NCBI RefSeq assembly: GCF_009915765.1
Contig: NZ_JAABLQ010000001.1
Span: 2,480,001-2,544,000, forward strand
DNA length: 64,000 nt
Source of the DNA: Pannonibacter sp. XCT-53
GTDB taxonomy: Bacteria > Pseudomonadota > Alphaproteobacteria > Rhizobiales > Stappiaceae
Direction: 5' to 3'
The notes under the pieces were generated by a model. It was not told where the DNA came from and did not search any database. It was given only the letters and a program-made list of their open reading frames with translations. Position numbers and translations under genes: made by a program. Of the stretch, positions 27,001-35,075 are shown piece by piece (the first letter of the stretch is position 1; each line of letters begins with the position of its first letter).

Positions 27001-27465
27001 CAGCGCTTCCTCGGAAAAGGGCCCCCGGATGGCCAGCGTCGCCACCTGGTCGGTGAAGGTGGAGGCGGAGACAACCGGCGTCTCGGCCTCGTCGGGCAGC
27101 GTGGTGATGGCCGCCATGGCCTGCTCGACATCCGACAGCGCCTTGGGCATGTCCGTGCCCTCGTCGAACTCGAGCAGCACCGTTCCCGAGCCCTCGCGCG
27201 CATAGGCGGCGATTTCCTTCAGGCTGCCGAGAAAGCGCAACTCCGGCTCGATCACCTCGAGCACGTTCTTCTCGACATCCTCCGCCGAGGCGCCGGGCCA
27301 GGCGACAGACACCGTGATCCGGTCGGAACGGATGGTCGGGAAGAACTGGGTGTTGAGCTGGGCCAGCCCGAAGACGCCGAAAAGCAGCATCACGGCCATC
27401 ATCAGGTTGGCCGCATTGGGATGCCGGGCGAGACCGGCGACCCAGGTCTCGGTGTTACTGGCCAT
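24055..27465 (-). CDS. RND multidrug efflux permease (AcrB-like)
   Basis: 1136 residues. Twelve membrane helices with two large periplasmic loops, as in AcrB/MexB. TM1 begins about residue 15 (NAANLMMAVMLLFGVFGLAQL). The proton-relay Asp pair of TM4 is present in GVIVDDAIVVGEH. At the AcrB Lys-940 position the sequence has Asn (GILVNNAIILVARFDELL), which marks the VNN subclass of RND pumps rather than classic AcrB. It pumps amphiphilic compounds out using the proton gradient. ATG 27465 follows a G-rich ribosome site and lies inside the last codons of the adaptor gene, an 11-base overlap that implies coupled translation. No outer-membrane TolC gene is adjacent; a distant one must serve. Confidence 0.93.
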   Translation of the reverse strand: MASNTETWVAGLARHPNAANLMMAVMLLFGVFGLAQLNTQFFPTIRSDRITVSVAWPGASAEDVEKNVLEVIEPELRFLGSLKEIAAYAREGSGTVLLEFDEGTDMPKALSDVEQAMAAITTLPDEAETPVVSASTFTDQVATLAIRGPFSEEALKVYARKIRDDLLARGIDRIDFNGFRSPEFLVEIPERELRRLDLTVADVAERIAGNTQDIPAGNLDGALERQIRAVAEARSPEALGNIEVRAFETGEKTRLGDIATVSRSFDDSEFQGLSRGQRAIELRVLRLEGTDTLKAAAILTDYLEEVRPTLPPTLELLQYDVRADQVAGRITLLIENGLGGLALVVLILYLFLNGRIALWVAAGIPVAVGAALGLMWMIGESINMISLFALIMMLGVIVDDAIVVGEHTATRLAMGDTPEEAAINGAGTMFWPVIASGTTTIAAFLPILMVGDVLGQIMMSMPIVVTAIIIASLFECFFVLPGHLAHSLRARSGWSWWRVVLIAGLPAAFVIGLADRPDLGVPPVFDPVAEPMRAFLERSGFVLFAGLVIAAAFLFALAFEALLLRLRRRAMAARGVSLQRPSRFRRGFDQGFDWFRDRPFRWTVNLAVNWRYVVVALAIASLILTVGLMRGGRIGFTFFASPEAENIQAQVFFQAGIPESKALEGLVAIEQALYAAERELTRDSGETLIVASYTVLGRAGNNRGDNVASISVQLTLAEERQVRTPDIVQAWRRALPDLAGLARFSISQNRGGPPGRDLDIRLSGAPLASLKQAAAELQDALSAFPGTSGVTDDLPYGKPELRLQLTPRGRALGFTVETAARQIRNAVEGSIARRFAAGDEEVTVRVRQSFDGAGTNALRDLLLRAPSGEFVPLTEVVSLTDVQGFSVIQRRDGRTIVSVVADIDSKITSNTAIIADLEREVMPRLADTYGLSYEFAGKAEEQANAMGDLAIGVVMALTMIYVILAATFASYSKPVVVMTIIPFGVVGAVIGHYVMDYQLTMMSLIGLLGLSGILVNNAIILVARFDELLVEGMSQREAAVLASCDRLRAVILTSFTTIAGLGPLLFEDNIQAQFLLPITITIVFGLGTATLLVLFLVPALLIIGEDIVRVLVHRPHADPRTAHATDGPGRDLSPAE

Positions 27466-28939
27466 TGCCGCCCCCCTGCCCCTGCGTCCGCTCTGCGGGC
27501 TGGGCGGCATCGGTCAGGGAGCGGACCTTCACGCCCTCGCCGCCACCGGCAATCCGGGTGGTCACGACCACGTCGCCATCGGAAAGCTCACCGGAAACAA
27601 GCACGTAGCCCTGGTCGAAGGCCTCGACACGGACGTTGCGGCGGGTCATCCGGCCCTCCGTCACCACGAAGACGTGCCCCTCGTCATAGAGCGCGGTCTC
27701 CGGCAGGCGGGCCGTCGCCGGGTAGGTGCGGTCCGGGATCGTCACCTCGACGAAGGCCCCGGGGCGCAGCGGAACGGCGCCGTCCTCGACGACGACGGTG
27801 GCGATGACATCGACGCCACCGCGGGTGCGGGCGACATCCGCACCGACACGGTCGACCACGGCGCGGTAGTCGATGGTCTGCGAGCCCAGCACCCAGGAGA
27901 CATCCACCGGGCGGGCCACCAGCGTTCCGCTCTGCGCGATCAGGCGGCCATACTGGTTGTCCGACAGGGTGAAGCGCACGTCCAGCTCGTTTCGGGCGTA
28001 GAGCGAGGCCACGACATCATTGACGTTGACGAGACGACCGGCCTGGGCAGCTTCCGTGCGCACGATGGCATCGAAGGGGGCGCGCAGGACCGTGTTGGTG
28101 AGGTTGCGCTCGGCCAGTTCCAGACGCCACTGCAGGCGCTGGATCACGGCCGCCTGCTGTTCGATGCCGGCTTCCTCGACGGCGAGCGTGTTGCGCGCCT
28201 GTTCCTCGGCCTGGCGGCGCTGCGACACGAGCAGGCGGCGTTCGTCTAGCGCCCGCTCGGTCACCGAGCCGGTCTGTTGCAACTGTTCGGCCCGTTCCAG
28301 GTCGCGTTCGGCAAAGGCGAGTTGCTCGCCGGCCCGGCGCAGGTTGTCGCGGTAGAGGGCAACGCGACCTTCGATCTCGATCTTCTGGGCCCGGGCCTCG
28401 AGCAGGTTGGCGCGCGCCTCGCGGACGGCGCCCTCGTAGTCGAAGCGGTTGATCGCCACCAGGTCCTCGCCCTTGCGCACGGTCCCGCCGGCCTTCAGCT
28501 CCGGGTTGACCGCCACGATTTCGCCGGCGACGAGCGAGCGCAAGTCCACCTGGCGTCCGGCCGTCACCTCACCGTAGAGGCGGATCGACGGCGTATGGCT
28601 GGCGAGGCGGACGGCCGCCGTCTCGACCGCATAGGTCTGTTCCTGGGCCGGACGGCGCGGCACCTCCGGCTTGGTCAGCACGAAATGCCGCATCCCGAGG
28701 ACAGCCGCGACCAGGATGGCGAGAGCGAGGATCGCCTGCAGCAGCGACTTGAGGACCACGACCGCCCGACCCGGGCCCGGGTTGGGGCTGCGACGGGGAC
28801 CGGGCGCGGCAGGCATGGGAGCGGCATCGTTGCCGGCCGGATCGGAAAGGGTCGCTGGCCCGTCTCCCTCGGGGCCGTCCGGTCCGGACCGACCCTGCTC
28901 AGGGAGTGCGTTCTCCCGTGTCTCGACAGCCTGAAGCAC
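27455..28939 (-). CDS. RND periplasmic adaptor (membrane-fusion) protein
   Basis: 494 residues. A Pro-rich cytoplasmic start of about 60 residues precedes a single membrane anchor (about 62-83, VVVLKSLLQAILALAILVAAVLGM). The periplasmic part has a lipoyl half-motif (VDLRSLVAGEIVAVNPELKAGGTVRKGEDL), a long coiled coil (about 165-265) and the second lipoyl half (NTVLRAPFDAIVRTEAAQAGRLVNVNDVV), then the beta-barrel and membrane-proximal domains. It bridges the permease encoded next and an outer-membrane channel. GTG 28939 is preceded by AGGGGA. The unusually long Pro-rich N-terminus is noteworthy. It overlaps the permease start by 11 bases. Confidence 0.92.
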   Translation of the reverse strand: MLQAVETRENALPEQGRSGPDGPEGDGPATLSDPAGNDAAPMPAAPGPRRSPNPGPGRAVVVLKSLLQAILALAILVAAVLGMRHFVLTKPEVPRRPAQEQTYAVETAAVRLASHTPSIRLYGEVTAGRQVDLRSLVAGEIVAVNPELKAGGTVRKGEDLVAINRFDYEGAVREARANLLEARAQKIEIEGRVALYRDNLRRAGEQLAFAERDLERAEQLQQTGSVTERALDERRLLVSQRRQAEEQARNTLAVEEAGIEQQAAVIQRLQWRLELAERNLTNTVLRAPFDAIVRTEAAQAGRLVNVNDVVASLYARNELDVRFTLSDNQYGRLIAQSGTLVARPVDVSWVLGSQTIDYRAVVDRVGADVARTRGGVDVIATVVVEDGAVPLRPGAFVEVTIPDRTYPATARLPETALYDEGHVFVVTEGRMTRRNVRVEAFDQGYVLVSGELSDGDVVVTTRIAGGGEGVKVRSLTDAAQPAERTQGQGGGNGQ

Positions 28940-29079
28940 CCGCTCGATCCCCTGTTCCCGACGCCAGTTGCGGAACAGGGCGCGCCGGATCGCATGACCG
29001 GACGGGCTGTCCCGGGGTCAGCCTAGACCCGCCGGGGTCGGCGCGGCAATCAGGGAATTGTCGCCAGCTGTCGCAGGCC

Positions 29080-30063
29080 TCAGACCGCCTCGGCCTTGAA
29101 CTCGTAGCGGGTGCTGCAGAATTCGCAGGTGACGATGATCCGGCCGTCCTGGACCATGTCGGTCCGTTCCTCGGCGGAGAAGTTCTCGAGCACCGCCTCG
29201 ATCTTCTCCCGGCTGCAGCGACAGCGGTCGAGGATGGGCTGGGCGTCGAACATCCGCACGCCCCGCTCATGGAACAGGCGGAAGAGCAGCCGCTCGACGG
29301 TGATCTCCGGGTCGGTCAGCTCGTCGTCGCGGACGGTGCCGACAAGGCTCTTGGCCTCCATCCAGGCATCGTCCTCGTCAATGGTGTGCGCCTGCGTGCC
29401 TTCCGGCATGTTGCCGGGGTGCAGGTCGGCCTGGCGCATCCGCTCGGGTGCCTCGGGCAGGAACTGGACCAGGATGCCGCCCGCCGTCCAGGTCTCGCTG
29501 GGCGACTGGCCGTCCCGCCGGGTGAACAGGCGGCCGACGCCGAGGCGGACTTCCGTCGGGATCTGTTCGGAGCGGGCAAAGTAGCGACGGGCCACCTCTT
29601 CCAGCGAGATGCCGTCCAGCTCGACCAGGCCCTGATAGCGCTGCATGTGCTTGCCCTGGTCGATGGTCATCGCCAGATGGCCGCGTCCGAGCAGGGTGGC
29701 CGGGTCGGCGCCCTCGCCCGGACCGCCCGGCCGGAAGGCCTGCTCGTCATACCGGGCATAGGCCCGGATCGAGCCGGGAGCGGTGAAATCGACCACGAGC
29801 ATGTTGACCGGTCCGTCCGACTGGGTCTGCACGGTGAAACGCCCGTCGAACTTCAGGGCGGTGCCAAGCAGCGCGGTGAGCACAATCGCCTCGCCCAGAA
29901 GCCGGGCGACCGGGGCCGGATAGGCATGCCGGTCGAGGATCTGGTTCAGCATCGGGCCGAGCGCGACCGCGCGGCCGCGCACGTCCAGACCATCGACGGT
30001 GAAGGGGCGGACCGCGTCCGGCCCGGCCGCCTTCAGACCATAGGCTTCGATGTCAAATGCCAC
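29080..30063 (-). CDS. hslO: Redox-regulated chaperone Hsp33
   Basis: 327 residues. Hsp33 fold with DGLDVRGRAVALGPMLNQIL and the long VRDDELTDPEITVERLLFRLFHERGVRMFD helix leading to the redox switch: the Cys pair in RCRCSREKI and CEFC near the C-terminus (CxC and CxxC). Those four Cys bind zinc when reduced; oxidation releases it and activates the holdase. GTG 30063 is preceded by GAGGGCAGG and lies 10 bases after the argF stop, so hslO is the last gene of the argD-argF-hslO operon. An ATG at 30117 is also in frame but would overlap argF by 44 bases. Confidence 0.93.
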   Translation of the reverse strand: MAFDIEAYGLKAAGPDAVRPFTVDGLDVRGRAVALGPMLNQILDRHAYPAPVARLLGEAIVLTALLGTALKFDGRFTVQTQSDGPVNMLVVDFTAPGSIRAYARYDEQAFRPGGPGEGADPATLLGRGHLAMTIDQGKHMQRYQGLVELDGISLEEVARRYFARSEQIPTEVRLGVGRLFTRRDGQSPSETWTAGGILVQFLPEAPERMRQADLHPGNMPEGTQAHTIDEDDAWMEAKSLVGTVRDDELTDPEITVERLLFRLFHERGVRMFDAQPILDRCRCSREKIEAVLENFSAEERTDMVQDGRIIVTCEFCSTRYEFKAEAV

Positions 30064-30073
30064 GGGCCTGCCC

Positions 30074-30997
30074 TCACACGCCGTTGAAACACCAGGCGAG
30101 GATGCCCTTCTGCGCATGCAGACGGTTCTCTGCCTCGTCGAACACCACCGAGTTCGGCCCGTCCATCACCTCCGAGGTGACTTCCTCGCCGCGATGCGCC
30201 GGCAGGCAGTGCATGAACAGGGCATCGGACCGGGCCTCGCCCATCAGCCGGCTGTTGACCTGATAGGCCCCGAGCAGGTTGTGGCGGGTCTCGGCATCAT
30301 CGTCGCCCATCGAGACCCAGCAGTCGGTCACGACGCAGTCGGTGCCCTTCACAGCCTCGTACGGATCGTCGGTCACGACGATGGAGGCGCCCTTGGCGCG
30401 GGCGGCGGCGATCAGCTCCACCGGCGGCGCAAGCTCCTTCGGCGTGGCGATGCGCATCTCGAAATCGAAGCGCGGCGCCGCGTGGATCCAGGAGGCCAGC
30501 ACGTTGTTGCTGTCGCCCGTCCAGGCCACGGACTTGCCCTTGATGGAGCCCCGGTGCTCCTCGAAGGTCATGATGTCGGCCATGATCTGGCAGGGATGCG
30601 AGCGCTTGGTCAGGCCGTTGATCACCGGAACGGTGGCATTGGCTGCAAGCTCCTGCAGGTCGCTCTCGCTCAGGATGCGGATCATGATGGCATCGACGAA
30701 GCGCGACAGCACGCGTGCGGTGTCGGCGATTGTCTCGCCGCGGCCGAGCTGCATTTCTGCACCGGTCAGCATCAGCGTCTCGCCGCCAAGCTCGCGCATG
30801 CCGACGTCGAAGGAGATGCGGGTGCGGGTCGAGGGCTGCTCGAAGACCATGGCCAGGACCTTGCCGGCCAGCGGACCTTCGCCACGGCGCACGCCATTGC
30901 GCTCGCGCTTCAGCTTGCGGCCGAGATCCAGGATGGCGCGCAGCTCGTCGCCCTCGAAATCGGTGAGATCCAGAAAATGACGCAGGGACTGGGACAT
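30074..30997 (-). CDS. argF: Ornithine carbamoyltransferase
   Basis: 307 residues. The carbamoyl-phosphate site [15 protein letters not shown], the middle HPCQIMADI block and the ornithine-specific [15 protein letters not shown] block are all intact. It makes citrulline from ornithine and carbamoyl phosphate in arginine biosynthesis. ATG 30997 ([11 protein letters not shown]) lies four bases after the argD stop. Its own stop is followed after 10 bases by hslO. This tight argD-argF-hslO order is the standard rhizobial arginine operon tail. Confidence 0.96.
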   Translation of the reverse strand: MSQSLRHFLDLTDFEGDELRAILDLGRKLKRERNGVRRGEGPLAGKVLAMVFEQPSTRTRISFDVGMRELGGETLMLTGAEMQLGRGETIADTARVLSRFVDAIMIRILSESDLQELAANATVPVINGLTKRSHPCQIMADIMTFEEHRGSIKGKSVAWTGDSNNVLASWIHAAPRFDFEMRIATPKELAPPVELIAAARAKGASIVVTDDPYEAVKGTDCVVTDCWVSMGDDDAETRHNLLGAYQVNSRLMGEARSDALFMHCLPAHRGEEVTSEVMDGPNSVVFDEAENRLHAQKGILAWCFNGV

Positions 30998-31001
30998 GAA
31001 C

Positions 31002-32204
31002 TCAGGCTCCGGCTGCAGCGGCAGCGAGGTCGGCCTCGACGGCCTTGGCAGCGGCTTCGATGCGGGCAACCGCTTCGCCGATCTCCTCGTCGGAGATGGT
31101 CAGCGGCGGCAGGATGCGCAGCACGTTGTCGCCCGCCGGCACGGCGAGCAGGCCGTTGGCCCGCAGCTTGACCAGCACGTCCGTGTTCGGGCGGACGCAC
31201 TTCAGGCCGAGCATCAGGCCGCGGCCGCGGATTTCCTGCAGCACGCCCGGATGGGCGTCGATGACGGCCGCGAGCTGCTGCTTGAACAGCAGCGACTTGC
31301 GCTGGACCTCTTCCAGGAAGCCCGGCTCGAGGATGACGTCCAGCACCGCATTGCCGACGGCCATCGCCAGCGGGTTGCCGCCGAAGGTGGTGCCGTGGGT
31401 GCCGGGAACCATGCCGGCGGACGCTGCGGCGGTCGCGAGGCAGCAGCCCATCGGGAAGCCGCCGCCGATGCCCTTCGCAACGCCCATCAGGTCCGGGCTG
31501 ACACCCGTCCATTCATGGGCAAACAGCTTGCCCGTCCGCCCGACGCCGGTCTGGATCTCGTCGAAGATCAGCAGGATGCCTTCCTGGTCGCAGATCTCGC
31601 GCAGCTTGCGCAGGAACTCGACCGGGATCTCGCGGATGCCGCCCTCACCCTGCACCGGCTCGATGCAGAGGGCTGCGGTGGTCGGGCCGATGACGGCCTT
31701 GAGCGCGTCCAGATCGCCGGCCGGAACCTGCAGGAAGCCCGGCGCCTTCGGGCCGAAGCCCTCGAGATACTTGGCCTGGCCGCCGGCGGCGATGGTCGCG
31801 ATGGTGCGGCCGTGGAAGGCGCCCTCGAAGGTGATGATGTCGATCCGCTCCGGATGGCCGTTCACATAGTGATAGCGCCGGGCGGTCTTGAAACAGGCTT
31901 CCATCGCCTCCGCCCCGGAGTTGGTGAAGAACACCCGGTCGGCAAAGGTCGCCTCGACCAGACGGCGGCCAAGCGTCTCCTGGCCTTCCATCTTGTAGAG
32001 GTTGGAGACATGCCACAGCTTCTCGGCCTGCGCCTTCAGCGCATTGACGAGATGGGGATGGGAGTGGCCGAGGGCATTCACCGCGATGCCGGATCCGCAG
32101 TCGAGGTATCGGCGCCCGTCGGACGTCTCCAGCCACACGCCTTCTCCACGGACGAAATCAAGATCCGCCCGAGCGTAGGTGCCGAAAAGTGCCGACGCCG
32201 TCAT
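31002..32204 (-). CDS. argD: Acetylornithine aminotransferase (class III)
   Basis: 400 residues. PLP-fold type I class III aminotransferase: [20 protein letters not shown], the PLP-Asp block [18 protein letters not shown], and Schiff-base Lys in [13 protein letters not shown]. Adjacent to argF, so the arginine pathway assignment (N-acetylornithine and 2-oxoglutarate exchange) is firm; such enzymes often also serve succinyldiaminopimelate in lysine synthesis. ATG 32204 has GAGGAG in front. The leader upstream contains two perfect hairpins. Confidence 0.95.
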   Translation of the reverse strand: MTASALFGTYARADLDFVRGEGVWLETSDGRRYLDCGSGIAVNALGHSHPHLVNALKAQAEKLWHVSNLYKMEGQETLGRRLVEATFADRVFFTNSGAEAMEACFKTARRYHYVNGHPERIDIITFEGAFHGRTIATIAAGGQAKYLEGFGPKAPGFLQVPAGDLDALKAVIGPTTAALCIEPVQGEGGIREIPVEFLRKLREICDQEGILLIFDEIQTGVGRTGKLFAHEWTGVSPDLMGVAKGIGGGFPMGCCLATAAASAGMVPGTHGTTFGGNPLAMAVGNAVLDVILEPGFLEEVQRKSLLFKQQLAAVIDAHPGVLQEIRGRGLMLGLKCVRPNTDVLVKLRANGLLAVPAGDNVLRILPPLTISDEEIGEAVARIEAAAKAVEADLAAAAAGA

Positions 32205-32226
32205 ATGCTCAACTCCTCATGCGGGG

Positions 32227-32318
32227 TCCGGGACGTCTTGTCCCGGAAAACCTCTCCGGTTCAGGGATGGTTGAAAGGGATGCCAAAACGAACTGTGCCG
32301 CCCGAACAGGCGGCACAG
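32227..32318 (-). promoter_or_regulatory. Leader of argD with two perfect hairpins
   Basis: Read along the minus strand. First hairpin: CTGTGCCGCC and GGCGGCACAG (32318-32309 and 32302-32293), ten pairs, six-base loop, followed by TTCGTTTTGG. Second: TCCGGGAC and GTCCCGGA (32247-32240 and 32234-32227), eight pairs, five-base loop, ending about 22 bases before the argD start. The first could be an attenuator-type terminator with a weak T tract, and the second an RNA stem near the ribosome site. No leader peptide rich in Arg codons was recognised. Confidence 0.45.
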
Positions 32319-32572
32319 ACAATGAGCGCTGTTTATACACCGCGCATCGCCTTGCCTGTCAATGCAAATGGCGCATTTCAGCCACTCAGCAAGCCCGCGG
32401 CAACCGCGGCGTAATCTGGGGAAAAGTCGTTTCGTCCCCGGTTCATGTTGTCCGTATCCTTGCCTCGGATTTGGCCGCCATTGTACTGTCCTGCCTGTCG
32501 GATACGACATCTCGTGCTGTAGATCACCAAATCATACTGGATATGCCAAGAGGGGCGTGGAACACGCGTGCC

Positions 32573-32587
32573 TTAACACTTGGTTAC
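32573..32587 (+). promoter_or_regulatory. CtrA-type box upstream of gcrA
   Basis: TTAA (32573-32576), seven bases, TTAC (32584-32587), one mismatch to the TTAA-N7-TTAA consensus of the CtrA response regulator. It is 45 bases ahead of the gcrA ATG. In Caulobacter, CtrA represses gcrA, which fits this position. Confidence 0.5.
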
Positions 32588-32632
32588 TGCCTTCAATTCG
32601 GATCTGCGGCCGGCAACGACGGGGTGTGACGG

Positions 32633-33175
32633 ATGAGCTGGACTGACGAACGCGTGGAGCTCCTGAAGAAGCTCTGGACTGACGGGCTGAGCGCGAGCCA
32701 GATCGCCGCCGAGCTCGGCGGGATCACGCGCAATGCGGTGATCGGCAAGGTGCATCGCCTTGGGCTGTCCGGTCGCGCCAAGGCGGTGGCCCCGGCGGCC
32801 AAGCCGCGGCGGGCACGCACGCCGACGCCCCAGACGCCGGCCGCAACGCCGCGTCCGGCCCAGGCCCCTGCGGCGCAGAGCCGCGGGGCGACGGCGCTGA
32901 AGATGGACCCGGTCGAGGACGTCGCCGTCGAGGTGGCACCCGAAGCCGCGCCGGTTGCCGAGATCGTGCCGATGACGGAACGGGCGACCATCCTCACGCT
33001 GACGGAGCGCACCTGCAAGTGGCCGATCGGCGACCCGAGCTCGCAGGATTTCTACTTCTGCGGCCGGCACTCCGATCCGGGCGTGCCCTATTGCGCGCAT
33101 CACTGCCGCATCGCCTATCAGCCGGTGAATGACCGTCGCCGCGACAAGGACAAGAAGCAGCTGGCCCGCGCCTGA
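32633..33175 (+). CDS. gcrA: Cell-cycle transcription factor GcrA
   Basis: 180 residues. The first about 45 residues, MSWTDERVELLKKLWTDGLS then ASQIAAELGGITRNAVIGKVHRLGLSGR, are the nearly invariant GcrA DNA-binding helix-turn-helix. A Pro/Ala-rich linker (about 50-115) follows. The C-terminal domain (TERTCKWPIGDPSSQDFYFC, then GVPYCAHHCRIAYQP) has Cys/His spaced as if for zinc and is the sigma-70-contacting region in Caulobacter. GcrA works with CcrM-methylated GANTC sites to activate S-phase genes. The gene has a CtrA-like box upstream and an intrinsic terminator downstream, so it forms a single-gene unit. Confidence 0.96.
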   Translation: MSWTDERVELLKKLWTDGLSASQIAAELGGITRNAVIGKVHRLGLSGRAKAVAPAAKPRRARTPTPQTPAATPRPAQAPAAQSRGATALKMDPVEDVAVEVAPEAAPVAEIVPMTERATILTLTERTCKWPIGDPSSQDFYFCGRHSDPGVPYCAHHCRIAYQPVNDRRRDKDKKQLARA

Positions 33176-33236
33176 GCGCCAGCTGCCGACCGTTTCGGGG
33201 TGGCCAACCAGTCCGTGGTCGCCCCACCCAACCCGA

Positions 33237-33273
33237 AGCCCGCCGCGCCTCCGCCCGGCGGGCTTTTGCTTTT
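33237..33273 (+). terminator. Intrinsic terminator of gcrA
   Basis: Arms AGCCCGCCG (33237-33245) and CGGCGGGCT (33256-33264), nine pairs, ten-base loop, followed by TTTTGCTTTT. It begins 62 bases past the gcrA stop. Confidence 0.85.
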
Positions 33274-33324
33274 ACGCTCGGGATGCGCCCAAGCGGCCCG
33301 ACGTCAGGCGAGACAACTGGCAAC

Positions 33325-33348
33325 AAAAAAGCCCGCCAGAAGCGGGCT
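33325..33348 (-). terminator. Intrinsic terminator on the minus strand, downstream of phoB
   Basis: On the minus strand AGCCCGC, loop TTCTG, GCGGGCT, then a T run (the plus strand shows six A at 33325-33330 before GCCCGC). It is the first strong terminator after the pho/pst genes, about 250 bases past the phoB stop, with the repeat element in between. With the gcrA terminator it separates the two convergent units. Confidence 0.75.
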
Positions 33349-33384
33349 GGGCTTGATGTGATGACAAAGCTCGCCCTCTCCGAA

Positions 33385-33513
33385 GTCATCCCGGCCAAGC
33401 GCAGCGCCGAGCCGGGACCGGAGGGGCGAGGCCTCCATATTTCAATCAGCGAACCCGGGAGAGACCCAGGCTCTCCGCTCCCGGATCTCCGCTTCGCTCT
33501 CGTCCGGGATGAC
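33385..33513. repeat. Intergenic palindromic repeat element with 10-bp terminal inverted repeats
   Basis: GTCATCCCGG (33385-33394) and CCGGGATGAC (33504-33513) bound a 129-base unit. Inside are partly complementary segments (CGCAGCGCCGAGCCGGGACC near the left; CTCCCGGATCTCCGCTTCG near the right). It has the look of the dispersed non-coding repeats common between genes in rhizobia and relatives (RIME-like class). No open frame is inside. Only one copy is in this window. Confidence 0.65.
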
Positions 33514-33595
33514 GATACAGGGTTTGTCAGCAGCCTGAGCCCACCGGAGGCGGGCTCAGCGGCGATGTTTCGCCAGTCGATGACAAGACGCAGCG

Positions 33596-34294
33596 TCAGC
33601 CGGCGACCGCAAACTGGTCGTTGAAGGCGTATCCGGCGCCGCGGACGGTGCGGATCGGATCCTTCACCTTGCCGCGGTTGATCGCCTTGCGCAGGCGACC
33701 GACATGCACGTCGACCGTCCGCTCGTCCACATAGACGTCATGCCCCCAGACGCCGTCGAGCAGCTGCTCGCGCGAGAACACGCGGCCGGGCGAGGTCATC
33801 AGGAACTCCAGCAGGCGGAACTCGGTCGGTCCGAGATGGATTTCCTTGCCGTTGCGGCGGACGCGGTGGGTCTCGCGGTCAAGCTCGATGTCGCCGGAGC
33901 GCAGCATCGTCGACACGACCTCGGGCCGGGCCCGCCGCAGGATGGCGCGCACGCGCGCCATCAGCTCGGGGATCGAGAACGGCTTGACGACATAGTCGTC
34001 GGCACCGGTGGCGAGCCCGCGGATGCGCTCGGCTTCCTCGCCCCGGGCCGTCAGCATGATCACCGGCAGGCGCTCGGTCTCTGCCCGCGCCCGAAGGCGC
34101 CGGCACAGCTCGATGCCCGACAGGCCCGGCAGCATCCAGTCCAGCAAGAGGAGGTCCGGCTGGCTCTCGCGCAGCCGGATTTCCGCTTCATCGCCGCGGG
34201 CGCAGGCCTCCACGGAATAGCCTTCTGCTTCCAGATTGTAGCGCAACAACAGGCTCAGCGGCTCTTCGTCTTCAACGATGAGAACCTTAGGCAT
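33596..34294 (-). CDS. phoB: Phosphate regulon response regulator PhoB
   Basis: 232 residues, OmpR/PhoB class. Receiver domain with acidic pocket (VEDEE at 8-12), phosphorylated Asp 52 (LLLDWMLPG), Thr 82 and Lys 104. The C-terminal winged helix ends DERTVDVHVGRLRKAINRG and RTVRGAGYAFNDQ; PhoB signature LGPTEFRLLEFLMTSPGRVFSREQLLD is intact. Activated by PhoR under phosphate limitation, it binds Pho boxes, two of which are visible upstream of the binding-protein genes here. It is the last gene of the pst-phoU-phoB run, 35 bases after phoU. Confidence 0.95.
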   Translation of the reverse strand: MPKVLIVEDEEPLSLLLRYNLEAEGYSVEACARGDEAEIRLRESQPDLLLLDWMLPGLSGIELCRRLRARAETERLPVIMLTARGEEAERIRGLATGADDYVVKPFSIPELMARVRAILRRARPEVVSTMLRSGDIELDRETHRVRRNGKEIHLGPTEFRLLEFLMTSPGRVFSREQLLDGVWGHDVYVDERTVDVHVGRLRKAINRGKVKDPIRTVRGAGYAFNDQFAVAG

Positions 34295-34329
34295 TCATAC
34301 GCTCCAGCAATCGGACGCGGGTGACCGCG

Positions 34330-35040
34330 TCAGGCGTTCTCGATGTCGGCGAGGCCGGTTTCATCGATCTTGCGGCGAGCCTCCAGCAGCTGCTTGCCCG
34401 TCACCATGAAGTAGACGTTCTCGGCGATGTTGGTGGCATGGTCACCGATGCGCTCGATGTTCTTGGCGCAGAACAGCAGATGCGCGCACTGGGTGATCTT
34501 GCGCGGGTCTTCCATCATGTAGGTCAGCAGCTCGCGGAACAGCGAGGTGTAGATCGCATCCACCTCGTCGTCACGCTCGCGCACGGCCTGGGCTGCCGCA
34601 GCGTCGTGGCTGGTGTAGGCGTCAAGCACGGCCTTGAGCTGGCTCAGCGCCAGTTCGGACATGTGCTCCACGCCGAAGGCGGCCTTCTTGGAGTTGAGGT
34701 CGCCGTCGATGGCAATGACGCGCTTGGCGATGTTCTTGGCAAGATCGCCGACCCGCTCCAGGTCGTTGGCGATGCGACCGGCGGCCATGATCTCGCGCAG
34801 GTCCTGGCCCATCGGCTGGCGCAGGGCGACGATGCGGATGAACTTCGCCTCGATCTCCTGCTGCAGCTCGTCGAGACGCGCGTCCTGCAGGATGGTCTTG
34901 TGGGCCTTTTCCAGATCCTGCGACAGCAGGGCGGTCACGGCGTCGTTGACCAGCGCCTCGGCGAGGCCACCCATCTCGGCCACACGGCCAGCCAGCTCGC
35001 GCAGTTCTTCATCGTAGGAACTGACGGTATGCTCGGACAT
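34330..35040 (-). CDS. phoU: Phosphate signalling protein PhoU
   Basis: 236 residues in two similar three-helix halves. The metal-binding E/DxxxD motifs show in GRIANDLERVGDLAKNIAKR (first half) and CAKNIERIGDHATNIAENVYF (second half). PhoU links the Pst transporter to PhoR and keeps PhoB off in phosphate-rich medium. ATG 35040 (MSEHTVSSYDEELREL) is preceded by GAAGGA, 35 bases after the pstB stop. An open frame continuing back to 35691 is the pstB gene read in another frame. Confidence 0.95.
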   Translation of the reverse strand: MSEHTVSSYDEELRELAGRVAEMGGLAEALVNDAVTALLSQDLEKAHKTILQDARLDELQQEIEAKFIRIVALRQPMGQDLREIMAAGRIANDLERVGDLAKNIAKRVIAIDGDLNSKKAAFGVEHMSELALSQLKAVLDAYTSHDAAAAQAVRERDDEVDAIYTSLFRELLTYMMEDPRKITQCAHLLFCAKNIERIGDHATNIAENVYFMVTGKQLLEARRKIDETGLADIENA

Positions 35041-35075
35041 GTTCAAATCCTTCTCGCGTTGGAAACAACTGGACC

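Noticed and set aside
24097..27807. 1236-codon open frame on the plus strand
   Set aside because: It is the complement of the RND permease gene, rich in Arg, Gly, His and Asp, with no domain. High GC keeps the antisense frame open.
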